Shown in pieces: positions 35,801-47,000 of a stretch of DNA of 64,000 nt (within the stretch, counting starts at the first letter, position 1; every line of letters begins with the position of its first letter). The stretch spans positions 305,624,166 to 305,688,165 of the forward strand of contig CM077666.1 in NCBI GenBank assembly GCA_039707655.1, written 5' to 3'. The position numbers were made by a program, and so were the translations under genes. The notes beneath the pieces are model-generated. The model saw nothing but the letters and a program-made list of their open reading frames with translations. It was not told the DNA's origin and searched no databases. The DNA comes from Elymus sibiricus. Lineage: Eukaryota; Streptophyta; Magnoliopsida; Poales; Poaceae.

Positions 35801-36219
35801 AGACGGTGGCGGTGGCGCTCGCCAGCCTGTGCGAGGCCCAGGAGAACTGGAGCAGATTTGTGCCGGAGGGGGTGGCAGATGCCGCCATATCTCTCATGCG
35901 GAACCACAGGCTGGTGGACGAGGCTCACAGCATCTTGTTGCAGGCCGAGGGCTTCCAACTGGCCATGCAGGAGATCATCGACAAGTTGGAGTCATTTGAC
36001 GGCGACGAGATGTGCAAGGAGATGGTTGATCGCCTCTGGGGTACCTTCATCGGATCAAGTGCAGGTCGAAGAAGACGAGCTGACAACTTCCCTCCCGAGG
36101 TGTCGGTGTCGTCATCATCATCGTCATCATCCTCAGAGGAAGATGTTGAGGCTATCGTTTCATGGCTGCAGAGGAAGTCGTACAACCCCCGGACATACAG
36201 GTGCAGAGACTATCACTGA
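32826..36219 (+). CDS. U-box domain E3 ubiquitin ligase with ARM repeats (PUB type)
   Basis: Two exons, 32826-33695 and 35158-36219, join GGA AAG|ACC across a 1462-bp GT-AG intron to give a 643-residue protein. ATG 32826 (MDGIQDW) is the first in-frame ATG and has A at -3 and G at +4. Residues 1-180 are acidic then Ser/Pro/Arg-rich, with the 11-residue unit SRSPSPPPGAG duplicated in tandem. The U-box spans about 268-339 (PEFFLCPFSKKFMEKPVVITSGK, CPVTGEVLTHSIFIPD, SRWR) and is split by the intron. Armadillo-like helical repeats follow to about residue 580, then a nine-Ser run and an acidic tail. U-box proteins recruit E2 enzymes to ubiquitinate substrates, often in stress or immune signalling. 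The substrate cannot be told from sequence. Both exons are fully open. Confidence 0.92.
32964..33031 (+). repeat. 33-bp tandem duplication in the U-box gene
   Basis: AGGTCGCCGTCTCCTCCGCC and the following 13 bases occur twice in a row, in frame, adding 11 residues. Confidence 0.8.
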
Positions 36220-36366
36220 TCCGTTCATACTCGTGGTGTAAAGAACCAATCAACAGGCTAAAAGCAGCAGTAGCTGATCATTCTGAACATAACTGTAGCT
36301 CGAACAGGCAGTGATATATAGTAAACCTCTGGATGACAAGCTATAGTGAAACATACGGTTGGCACT
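36220..36366 (+). other. Probable 3' UTR of the U-box gene
   Basis: AT-rich sequence between the stop codon and the hAT-type MITE, with no coding frame. No canonical AATAAA was seen here. Confidence 0.4.
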
Positions 36367-36374
36367 GTCAGAAC

Positions 36375-36987
36375 CAGTGGCGGAGCGTGACGAACAATCA
36401 AGGAGGGGCCAAATTTCAAAATGAAAGCAAAATACATATGAAAACAGATGCGGCACACATGAAATTACGTGCCAATCGGATATATTTTGCTTCTTGCCTC
36501 CTTTGGCAGTTCGGCTCATCAACAATCGTTGGCTCCTCATCTTGGCGGTGGTGCACAGCAGCATGAGACGTTCCATGCATATGCGACAGAAAGTAGCTGG
36601 GCCGACGGCCGTGCGGCAGATGGAAGCCCAAGCCGAGAAGGAAAATAAGGGAATTGGGAGGACGACTTAGAAATTAAATCGTCATAGACGGAGACGCGTC
36701 AGGGAAAGATGACGTTGAATTATAGGAAAAATAAGAGACGGACGTCCCAATATATTATAGTATGTTTTAGCTTATCACACGAGTTGTTGCCGAGGATTTT
36801 CGCCAGAGAGCTTTACATACGTGAAGCTTCACGTATACAAAAATCAATCAAGCTAGCTATGCACGTACATTATAAGCTGGGGCGCTCGATAGAACGATTT
36901 GTATATATAGTTGAAAAGTTTGCACTTTGGAAGGGGGGCCAGAGCCCAGAATTGTCCCGGAATTGTCCCCAAGAGGCTCCGCCAGTG
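36375..36987. mobile_element. hAT-type MITE, 613 bp
   Basis: The ends are CAGTGGCGGAGCG (left) and, in reverse complement, CACTGGCGGAGCC (right). An exact 8-bp duplication GTCAGAAC lies at 36367-36374 and 36988-36995. Eight-base TSDs and CA-starting short TIRs are diagnostic of hAT. No transposase frame is present. Confidence 0.85.
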
Positions 36988-37012
36988 GTCAGAACGAATT
37001 CCATGAGTTGTA

Positions 37013-37171
37013 CTCCCTCCGTTCCTAAATATAAGTCTTTGTAAAGATTCCACTATGTACCACGTACAGATGTATATAGATGCATTTTAGAGTGTAGATT
37101 CACTCATTTTTGCTCCATATGTAGTTCATAGTGAAATCTCTACAAAGACTTATATTTAGGAACGGAGGGAG
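37013..37171. mobile_element. Stowaway (Tc1/Mariner) MITE, 159 bp
   Basis: Terminal CTCCCTCCGTTCCTAAATAT at the left is mirrored by its complement at the right, with TA target duplications at 37011-37012 and 37172-37173. The whole element folds into a long hairpin. It is of the common Triticeae type. Confidence 0.92.
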
Positions 37172-37406
37172 TAGTTAAAGGCCTAAATGTAGTTCCTGAT
37201 ATAGTGCTGCTCAGTTTTCTTGCTGTACAATGGATCCAATACCATACTTTTGTTTGTGCATATCAGATGAATTTGGAATGTCAAGGGTTCAACAAGATGG
37301 GGCCATCCCAACATACCTGTTGGTTGCATATGCTTTGTTGTTTTACCATGTCAATTGGTACCAAGCTACTATATAAAAGTGGGTCCATACATATACTACA
37401 TACATA

Positions 37407-37453
37407 CTCCCTCTGCAGTGATCTAAATGCTATTATATTCTTTACGGAGGAAG
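37407..37453. mobile_element. Internally deleted Stowaway remnant, 47 bp
   Basis: CTCCCTCTGCAGTGATCTAA at the left and the complement of CTTCCTCCGTAAAGAA at the right are flanked by TA. The ends resemble a Thalos-like Stowaway that has lost its middle. Confidence 0.6.
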
Positions 37454-37638
37454 TAGATGAGAAGATTACTCGGTATTAATGTACCAACTAGTAAGCTTTG
37501 AGTTTCAAAAAGAGAGGTGAACACGTACGTGTTCCTTCCGTGTGCCGTGTAGCTAGCTAGTTTGTGATCCATATGTTGCCGGCGGGTGCGTGCGTGCGTG
37601 TATGCTGGATGTGTATGGTGATCCATGGAGGGAGCTAG

Positions 37639-39205
37639 TTAGCTTAGTGGTGGTTGGTGTGGCTTGGGGATGTACTTGCGCGCCCATAGCTGCCGCCCGT
37701 TAACGAGCAGCTTCACCAGGTGCTGCCCGCCCAGCACCGCCTCCGCCACGGACGCCCACCGGAACGCGACCCTGCCGTACCTCGGCGCCTCCCCCAGCGG
37801 CGGCGTCCTCTCGATCATCACGCTCTCCACGCACCCCTCGCCCCACCTCCTGCACCAGCACCAATACATACAAGCATGATTAATACAGTGATAATGTTGA
37901 GCAGAATGGTGGACAATGTGGTAGTATGCTCCCATCTTTGCTTTGCTGTCAACTAACTTGTGATGGATCATTATTAAAAAAAAAAAACTTGTGTGACGTT
38001 AATATTGGTGCGTTACTGCATTGAGCAGCAGCGGGCACGTCAAATGATTGCTGCTGCTGCTGCCGCCGCCGCCGCGGCAGGGTAGCTAGCTGTGACCGAA
38101 AAGAAGGCAGGGCAGGCCTCCAAAACCAAAAGCAGCGCAACAAAACTTCCAAAACCGGAAGGCTTTAGGCGATGCGACCGAGTCAAAGTAGCTCTACAGG
38201 CTACGTAGAGTACTATCCCTACGATACCAACTCATCCGCTCCGCGACGAACTCCTCTTGGCTCTTGTGGCCTCGCCCAAAGCACCTGACATGACAGAGGG
38301 CAAGACCAGAAAATAACAGGGGAAAGGAAAGGAAAGGAGACTCCTCCTACGACTACGCTGCAGCAGTGCAGAGGAATTAATCCTTCCTACGGCTCGCCAA
38401 CCCAATGAAACAGCTAAAACCACGGAGTAATAGTGTGTGAACACACAGTAACAGGGTTTTGTTGAGTTAGTAAAACATTTTTCATCGGAAAAAAAGCCAT
38501 GAATGCATCTAGTAGGAGTGTATGTGCGCAAAGGAGCAGTCAAAGGAGTGCATGCATGCAAAAGTCTATGATTAGTCGGGGGCTTGCTTTGCTTCGGGAT
38601 TTGGGAGCTACGTACTCTGTGAAGTAGGCACTGATCTCCTCGCGCGTTAATGGGAACCCCTTGGAGAACGTGATGAACAGCGACCGCCCGCCCTCGCCCT
38701 CCTCGTCGCCGTCGCCGGGCCGGTACGGCGCCGCCAGCTCCGCCGGGACCGTGCCGCCCTCCTCCTCGTGCCGCCGCAGCAGCGCCTGCAGCCGGTCGTC
38801 GAACACCAGCGCCCCGACGCCCCGCAGGACGCCCGCCACGCCGCGCCGCCCGCGCGGGTCGGCGCCGCCCTGGAGGAGCCCGGCGAGGAACGGGCGCGCG
38901 TCCGCGGCCACTGTCCCTCCGCAGCCGCCGCACACGAGCGGCATCCCGGCGCCCTGACGGTGCGGCCAGGCGACGCTGTGCAGGACGGCCAGGGCGTCGG
39001 AGACGAGCCGCGCCGCGTCGGCCGGGGTGCGGACCTGGACGCACACGCTGGCGACCGCGTCGGCGCCCACGCTGCGGTGCAGCCACATGAGGAGGGCCAC
39101 GGCGTCGCGGGCGGGCTGCCGGCCGGCGCCGAGCGACACGAGGTGCTCGTAGGCGGCGCGGTCGACGCGGTGGAAGGCCAGGACGTCGCGCACGGTGGGC
39201 TCCAT
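37639..39205 (-). CDS. Uncharacterised plant protein with a C-terminal RRM-like domain
   Basis: Two exons, 39205-38616 and 37849-37639, join across a 766-bp intron (donor GA|GTACGT, acceptor TGCAG|G) to give 266 residues. The start is ATG 39205 (MEPTVRDVLAFHRVDR); a longer frame upstream begins only with GTG. Residues 1-150 are Ala/Arg/Val-rich and probably helical, with a CGGC motif. The C-terminal part fits an RRM fold: SLFITFSKGFPL (strand 1), TREEISAYFTERWG (helix 1), CVESVMIERT (strand 2), YGRVAF (strand 3) and NGRQLWARKYIPK (strand 4). Strand 3 lacks the aromatic pair of classical RNP1. Plants have a family with this SKG-REEI-YF arrangement and no firm function. RNA binding is inference. 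Coding GC content is very high, as in many grass genes. Confidence 0.75.
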
Positions 39206-40124
39206 GTCCGGCCGGCTAGCGAGCACGTACGTGTGCGCGTTTGGAGAGCGCGTACTATCGAGTCAGTGGTGGTGTGAACCTTTGGTAGTTTGCTGGGTGT
39301 TCGGTGCTCGGGTTTTAAAAGTGGCCTCGTTTCAGAATGCAGAAAGGCATACACGTAAATTAGAAGTAATTGCTCGTCTCATAATATGAACACGAAACTA
39401 AAATTTTGAAGTGTCCAAATAATCTGAGAGAAAAGTAAATCATGTGTACACGAGGATGTGATCTATGTGTCTATGAATTTTCATGTAATACATGTTTTAA
39501 TATATGAGTATATATATAAAAGACAGGTATGTTTGCTATTACAAATCGTCAAAATAAATATGTACCTCACACATGTTAAAGTACTACTACGTCTTAATGA
39601 ATTTTTATACTTACGTAGAATACATCTATATATATTGATATATTTCAAATTTCATTTGAGACTTTCAATTATATTTTTTGATTAATTTTCGAGAGCCCGA
39701 GCTCCAAATAGCCTCACTCCATCTCTTTGTTCCATATGTAACTTTATATCTTTTGTTACTCCCATTTAATATGAAAATTTTAACACGTGACTACATAACA
39801 CTTAGTAGTACTATGGACTTTCGGAGGACGTTTGAATATGATCTTAGTGGCAGTTCAAAAGTTGTATGTTCATAATCAAATCTGTCGACAATTTCAACTT
39901 TTCTGAAGTATAATTGATATACAAATTTTAAAAAGCTTAATATTTCTTCAATCATCAATTCATCATCAGGTGAGGCTGGGGGTGGAAGGGGGCAAAAGCA
40001 AACATTGGTGTAACAGAGAAACACAAATGCAAAAGAACAGGTGAACAAAACGACCGCTCAAATGGCTGGTCGTAAATCAGAGGTCTCCATATCATAAGCT
40101 TGGGAGCGGTTAATTGGTGAGTAA
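39206..40124. other. Intergenic region upstream of the RRM-like gene
   Basis: The first 150 bp probably hold the minus-strand promoter and 5' UTR. The remainder is AT-rich with no supported gene or bounded repeat. Confidence 0.4.
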
Positions 40125-42130
40125 GGGCATCTCCAAAGCGGACCCTCAAACCGCCCGCAACCGTCTGAACTGCGCAGTCTGGACTTGTTTAGCCATCCAA
40201 CGCGGGCATATATCGGTCTGCCGAGCGGTCCGGACGTACTTTTTTCGGCAAACTCGAGACAAGTGGGGGGGGGGGGGCTTTGTGGGAGTCCGGACAGCAG
40301 CCACGTAGAACCCCAGCCCACCCAAAAACCCTCCCGGACCCCACGCCTACATCATCCCATTTTCTCGCCTTCAGTTTTTCTCTCTTGTCTTCGCCGCCGC
40401 TCCACCACCCCGGCCGCCACGCCACACCCCTGCTGGAACTCGACGAGTCCGTCACCTCCAACGGTACATCCCGGCTCCACTCCGCTTCTCCTCCGCCGCC
40501 GTTCCACACCTCTCCTCCGCCCGCTGCGCAGGTACCATTCGCTCCTACTATGCTCACCATGCCCGACAACTGTTCGGTGAATTGCCTGAGCTAATTTTTT
40601 TATTCGTTCTTCTTTGAAGCAATGGATTCGGATATGCAGCACATATACGAGCACTATGTTGAGTCGTCCGACGAGGAGGACTACACGGATGAGACGGCGA
40701 TGATGCAGGCGGTGCTTGCAGACGCGGAGCGTGCGGACAAGCATGTTCTCAATTTCAAGGGATCGATCAAGGGTCATCGAGTGCTCAACCGCAACCGGGC
40801 GCGCGGCCATTTGACGCTGATGGATGACTACTTTGCCCCCGATGCCCTCTTCGCTGACAATTTTCGCCGGCGCTTTCGGATTCGCAAAATGTCTTCAATC
40901 ATCTCTGCCATGGCGTCTGGTCCTTTGATGACTACTTCATCTTGAAGAAGGAACTCATGTGAAGGATTGGTTTCTCTGGTTACCAGAAGTGCAGGGCCGC
41001 ACTACGGATGCTTGCATATGACACGGTCGCTGATTCGTGGGATGAGTACCTACGGATGTCCGAGAGCACATGCGGAGATGCCATGGTCAGGTTTGCAACT
41101 GCCGTGGTCGAGGTGTTTGGACCTCAGTACTTGAGAGAACCATCTGTGGTAGACATCGAGAGGCTCTTGGCAATCTCGGAAGCAAGAGGGTGGACAGGTT
41201 TGCTCGGATCACTTGACTGCATGCATTGGAAATGGAAGAACTACCCAAAAGCTTTACAAGGGCAATATTAGGGTCATGTTAAGAAGCCCACCATCATTCT
41301 TGAAGTAGCTGCATCACATGATCTTTGGATTTGGCACGCTTTTCTTTGGCATGCCCGGGCCTCACAACGACATCAATGCGCTGCAGCGATCACCATTGTT
41401 TGCTAGGCTGACTGAAGGAAAAGCTCCTCCTTGCCACTATACTGTCAATGGGCATGAGTACAACATGGGCTACTATCTGGTTGACGGTATCTATCCTCCT
41501 TGGGGTAACACCATCTCTAATCCAGTTGGTCAGAAAAAGTCTCACTTTGCCCAAAGACAAGAAGCAGCTAAAAGGATGTTGAGAGGGCTTTTGGAGTTCT
41601 GCAGGCACGTTTTTGCAGTTGTTCATGGACCTGCTAAACAATGGGATCCGGAGACCTTGTCGGAGGTGATGACCTGTTGTGTGATCATTCACAACATGAT
41701 CGTGGAGGATGAGGGTGAGGATGCTACCACGGGTCTTGAATTTGAGAACATGGGTGATCCTATCGAACTTCCCGACCAAAATCCGGCCATGTTTGAAGAG
41801 TTTGTTCAAATGCATCAACAAATTCAGCATCGAGCAGCTCACGAGTAACTGAAGGAAGATCTGATTGAGCATTTGTGAGCGGTTAAGGGGGACAACAATG
41901 TTGGAGTGTAATATTTGTACCTTTTTTATTAGAACTACTGCTGCATTTGAACATTTGAACTATTTTAGACTATATATGCGGCTATTTGAATGTGCGGACT
42001 TAAAAAATAATTTGGAGTCGGATGTATGCGGGCAGCGTTGGATGGCCAGTTCCCGCATCCGTGTCCGCGAACTGGTCCCCTGTCCGCAGACGGATGCCAG
42101 AGCAAATTTGCGGGTCAGTGTTGGAGATGC
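40125..42130 (+). mobile_element. PIF/Harbinger DNA transposon, decayed
   Basis: The left end GGGCATCTCCAAAGCGGACC is preceded by TAA (40122-40124), the superfamily's usual 3-bp target. The right end, in reverse complement, is GCATCTCCAACACTGACCC, which has lost the outer GGG, and no matching TAA follows. Both ends share further GCCATCCAACGC and CCGTCTG blocks. The interior carries a broken nuclease-type transposase. A 13-base G run lies at 40265-40277. Confidence 0.82.
40622..41848 (+). pseudogene. PIF/Harbinger transposase (DDE_Tnp_4 type), broken
   Basis: Three consecutive open pieces (40622-40945, 41008-41271, 41318-41848) follow one protein. ATG at 40622 starts MDSDMQHIYEHYVESS. A one-base frame shift falls near 40890, with TGA at 40960-40962 in the continuing frame, then GSLDCMHWKWKNYP with the first catalytic Asp. 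TAG at 41269-41271 interrupts the Gly-Gln-Tyr-Gly-His block. NDIN carries the second Asp. The region expected to hold the third catalytic residue (Asp-Val-Glu-Arg-Ala-Phe-Gly) is out of frame between 41568 and 41613, although the ORF itself stays open. The protein cannot be active. Confidence 0.85.
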
Positions 42131-44044
42131 AGCACAAAAGCCAACCCCCACATGGTGAATTCTGAATGACAATCAATATCATGGTCATGAAACCCCCTTC
42201 TCCAATTCCTTGTCAACACGTCTTCGCTCATCTCCTTCTCCTTTGGACTTCCAAATCACGGTGAAACTTCTACGCATCGACTTCCACTGATCTAAGCAAA
42301 GCCTTTGACAAAATAAGCATGCTTCAGAAATGTAGGCCCCAACTTTCGAAATAGAGATTTCACTACGTCAAGCTTCGGAAAACATTTCAGGACATGTCTC
42401 ACCAAAAAGCAAAAAGTATAACATCCTCTAAATTTAGCTTCCATTGCACAAACATCAACTTCTACAAATTCGTAACTTCATATTTCATCCCATCCAAACA
42501 ACCATATACAAACAAAAGAAGAGGTGATGGGAAAACCGAAAAAACATAGCCGTCCCTCCTCACACTAGAGAAGTCAACCATGCACCATTGTGCTGTCCAG
42601 CTATGCTCTGAAGCCATCCTGACATTGAGTTCTTGAACGCATGGATGGCATCATGAGGTCACCCCGTCGAGGTAGTCTCTAGATAGAGAAGGAAGGAGGG
42701 AAATGAGAAGAGGTGTCAAAGCAGTTGACAATGACATTGACAAAAGTAGCGTTGTGGAAATGACGATGAGCGTGATAGCTCCTCCAGAAGTGTTGTGGTG
42801 GGACGATGGTAGTATCATGGTCCTTGCATAGATAAGAAAGAAGGCGAGGAGAGGCGGTGAACGCGGTTGAAAATGGCAGTGGCGACAAGAGGGTGGTGCA
42901 TCAATTCCTCCTGCATGTACTACGGTGGCGCATGAGGGGCAAGGTGGGAGATTCCATCAAGAAGATGGGGAGAATTGTGGAAGGCTGGAAGAAGACGAGG
43001 CAAGGCTCTCATGGTCATGGGGAGACAAGGGCAGTGTAGGTCCCACACGAGCCCTCCACATGCAACCTGAACCAGCTAGCCACGGGTGACCGCCAAAGGG
43101 TAGTTCCGCTTAAACTCTTAAAATAACTTTCTATACAACTTCTAGTTTAATTGCATGTCATAGTCTCTCAGCTATTTTTCGGACCAGTATGGCATTGTCA
43201 TGGACACCGGAAAACCACATGGTCTAAAGACATAAACAAACTGAATATTAAGAAAATATACTCCAACAGTATATGTAAACTATGATACTACATTGTTAGA
43301 TAGAGATGACCAACATAAATTGGTATCTATCATAAATCTTATGTATCCATACCCCGAGCTTTTCTTTATCAGATATACTTGTCCTAAAGCCAGTTCGATA
43401 TGTTTCTGCTATTAACTCTTTGTCTAGAGTTACATTATCTCAGAACGAATTTAGAGAACAGAACTTTATAGGGCAAAGAGAGTAGGGGAAAAAAAGAGTG
43501 ACTACACACTGATGGCTAGGTAAAGAAATGTTTGCTTTATCACAATGTGCATGCTTCCCGCAAAAGAAAGAAAAAACTAATGTATGATGATGCACATGGT
43601 TGATGGTTGCATCCAAACAAGCAAAAACTCCACTTAACTCCTGTCTCCGTAGTTCCATTATAAGTATGTTTAGCATCACAATTTCTACCCCGATGTTAAC
43701 ATCCTGAATTTAGCGACACATTACGGTCAAATATGATCAATTATATTTGCAACTACAACGGAATATAAGTGTTTCCCTAAACTGAAGGAACGTCAACTCT
43801 TGGCATAATTAACATTACAGCAAATATTCCTATAATAAAGCTTTTAAAAACGCATATATGTAGATACTTAATTGTCAATGTGCTAAACCAGTAACATTAG
43901 AGCAAATATTCCTATAAGTGAAGCTGCAATTGATGCATGTGGACTGAGATTCCAAAAGTTCCAGTATATGTTAGGGAGATCTCTATGTTAGATGTTCAAC
44001 AAGAGTATGTGTTTTGATATGTTAGATATTCAACAAGAGTGTGA
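42131..44044. other. Intergenic stretch between the Harbinger element and the NIPA gene
   Basis: No supported gene is present. A plus-strand frame at 42857-43039 has no recognisable domain. The last few hundred bases probably hold the 3' UTR of the minus-strand NIPA gene. AATAAA-like signals are not distinctive here. Confidence 0.4.
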
Positions 44045-47000
44045 CTAGCTATGCTCCTGGAGTTCACAGTCCGCTCTCAGAGAATCTGAGTCAGGTTGTG
44101 TGTTCCCCATATCTCTGGTCTTGTGCAGAAGAAATGTTCCCGCGACAATCGTAACAAACCCACACACCTCACTTGCTATCTGTGTTGCATTCTGAGAGTC
44201 CCAGTCCTGCAATAGTAAAGTAGCAACCATCAAATGCTATCTCTGTCGCATTCATAAATCAATAATATAATATGTTACAATTTATTCAAGTCCTTAATTA
44301 TGATAGAGGATTTAGAATGGAATTTAAAGTCAATATCAAGTGCTGCATTTCAGAATGATTATGTAGTATCGTAGTGAACACATTTTCAAATAGGAATTCA
44401 TGTGAAACTTCCATATCCTGTCTTCATGAAATGGAAAAATGGCTAACTAAAAAATATTGCATTCATGAAACTGCTAAAAACTATTGCATTCATGAAACTA
44501 AAAAAGGAAACGATATGTACATCACCTTGTACATGATCATGTTCGCAAGAATAGTAAGAGTGGTGAACATCACATAATATACAGGCGCGACCACAGCTGT
44601 ATTGAATGAATCCAAGGCCTGAAAATAACACAAGGGAAAATTTGTTGTTGCAAATATATTGTAACGGCATGCTCAAAAGATGCAAATTACTGACATATAT
44701 CAGCAATGTAAAACTCAAGCAAGTAGGAAGAGATTCTTACAGAAGCACTAAGCCTTTCATCACAAGTGCTAATGAAGCTATGAAAACTTCTAGCTCACAA
44801 ATGTGTGCTAAAAAAGCTTTAACTCAAATTAGTATGTTCTATAATTATTTATTTTATGCAACACAAACTTTGGAATGCTTAGACGTCTGCAATGAGATAT
44901 TTCAGATGAGGTCAGAGCAGTATATTGTGCACACCATTCAGAGATGGGATTTGTCACAAAACTGTTGCCGCAAAGTGCAAGGTTCAGTACAGTACTTGTA
45001 CTTCCCTCAAAAGAAGTACAGTACTTGTACACTCATCAGTACAGTACTACTTTCCAAGTAATTACCATTTTACCAACAGGAGAACTCCTAAATCGATGTC
45101 TGAGATTGTAGATATGCTAAAAAAGATTGCTAACCATCAAGCTTTACTTTTCAGAAAATGTCCTGGATGAATGGCAATCGGCAAGCATCCTGTGTTAACA
45201 GACCTATTACCATGGGAATTACAACCATTGCACATTCATGTAGTTTGGGATGCAAACAGGAGCCTACATAAACCAGCATATACAAGTATAATAAAAGTCA
45301 ACCCAGTGTAACTTTTATTTGAGATTAACATAGGACTGACTTTTGATATACTTGTATGTGGGCTTCGCAGAATGCCCGCTTGCATCCTTCAGTTTGTCTG
45401 TAGTTGTTCTAGTGACAAGAACATTGGCAATTCCATATCATTTTTTTGGCGGAAAACTGTAGTTTAGGCCCCGAAGTAATGCAATTCATATGCATGGCAG
45501 TATACTTCAGTTGATCGAATATGACGGGAGAGCTTACCTTATTTAAATAATTCAGCTGCACTAAACAACATATAATCACAACAGAAATAAAGAACCACGT
45601 TTGGATGTAGACAAATTGGTTCACTCCATTAAATGAGAGCTTTAAGGCAATGGCCACTGCTTTCACACTGATAACCTGTTCCAAATATAGCACTTCATCA
45701 GGGCGTTCTAAATCAATTTGAACAACTGAAGTCCTGGTATGATGTATTGCAAACCTACCGTAAGAGACCCAAATAGTGAGCATATTGCAACATATGCGAG
45801 CATTTTCCTTTGCTCAGTATGGTGAACAACCCAGAACATTAAAACAAGTGCAAGAGCTACAGCCAAGCAAGAATAGACTATGAAATCTGCCAGCACAGAT
45901 TATAGTTGCATGTCAAAAATGGATTTGATAACATAAATATTATACTGAAAAAGTGGGATAGAAAACATAACCACAAACATAAAGAATGTTGCACAAAGGG
46001 AAACAATTTCCGTATACTTTCTTGGTGGTGTAACACCATATACTTTTTATGGAAGTAGTCCCACAGATATATAGTGCATAAACATAGATGGTATTAACTC
46101 CAGTAGAATGACACAACATGTCTTGTCCACAAAAAAAAGTAACGAAATTGAAACTGTTAACTTAGAAATTGATTCCTGTATGTAGCATTTTCTTTTTTAA
46201 AGCCAAGGCAGTAGCACTGCCATCCATTAAAAGAATGAACAATAGCAAACACTACAAGGGAACAAGCACAAAAGGAGCGGCTAACAGAAGGATATACTTT
46301 TTGTCGAATTATATAGCCAAGATATTCCTCAGCCCTACTTGGGAAAAATATGAAACTAACTGGAAAACTCTGGTGAGAGTTAGAAAATGTTACTGCATCT
46401 GTTGTTTACCGAACAATGCATTTCAAACCAGCACTGATGGTAAATATATTGGTTATAAAGCAAACTATATTATTAAGGACACATGGTCACAATTAACATT
46501 CGTTCAAAGGGAAAACTATGAGAAATGGCAGCTAGAACTATTTAAGGACTTGAAAAGAGATACCTGGTTCAGTTGCGAGTTGCCATATTTCGCTAACTGA
46601 ATCAATCTTTCTTTCCATCGGGGCATGCAAAACTATATCAACTGAACCAACAACACATAATGCACAACCAACCACGCCAAACATATGCAACCTCTCATTC
46701 AAAATGAAGTGTGCTAGCACTGCGCTGCATGAACAAAAGAGAATTAAGGAAACATTATACTATCAGTTCACCAGAATTATGGCTTAGAAAGGATGCCAAC
46801 AAAACAACAACAAACAAACAAAGCCTTTAGTCCCAAACAAGTTGGGGTAGGCTAGAGGTGAAACCCATAAGATCTCGCGACCAACTCATGGTTCTGGCAC
46901 ATGGATAGCAAGCTTCCACGCACCCCTGTCCATGGCTAGTTCTTTGGTGATGCTCCAATCCTTCAGGTCTCTCTTTACGGACTCTACCCATGTCAAGTTC

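Noticed and set aside
35455..35958. 167-codon minus-strand frame opposite U-box exon 2
   Set aside because: Shadow of the ARM-repeat coding sequence.
38232..39086. 284-codon minus-strand frame overlapping the RRM-like gene
   Set aside because: It is a GC-rich shadow frame of the real exon (polyArg/Gly/Ala) and runs through the intron.
39206..39226. Longer start for the RRM-like protein
   Set aside because: The upstream start is a GTG codon. ATG 39205 fits better.
41318..41848. Functional Harbinger transposase ORF
   Set aside because: Although open, its catalytic-Glu block is out of frame, and upstream parts contain stops and a frameshift.
46169..46600. 143-codon plus-strand frame in intron 4 of the NIPA gene
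   Set aside because: It is antisense to exon 4 at its 3' end and has no domain. The block around 46195-46245 might be an old LINE tail, but no TSD or second feature supports that.
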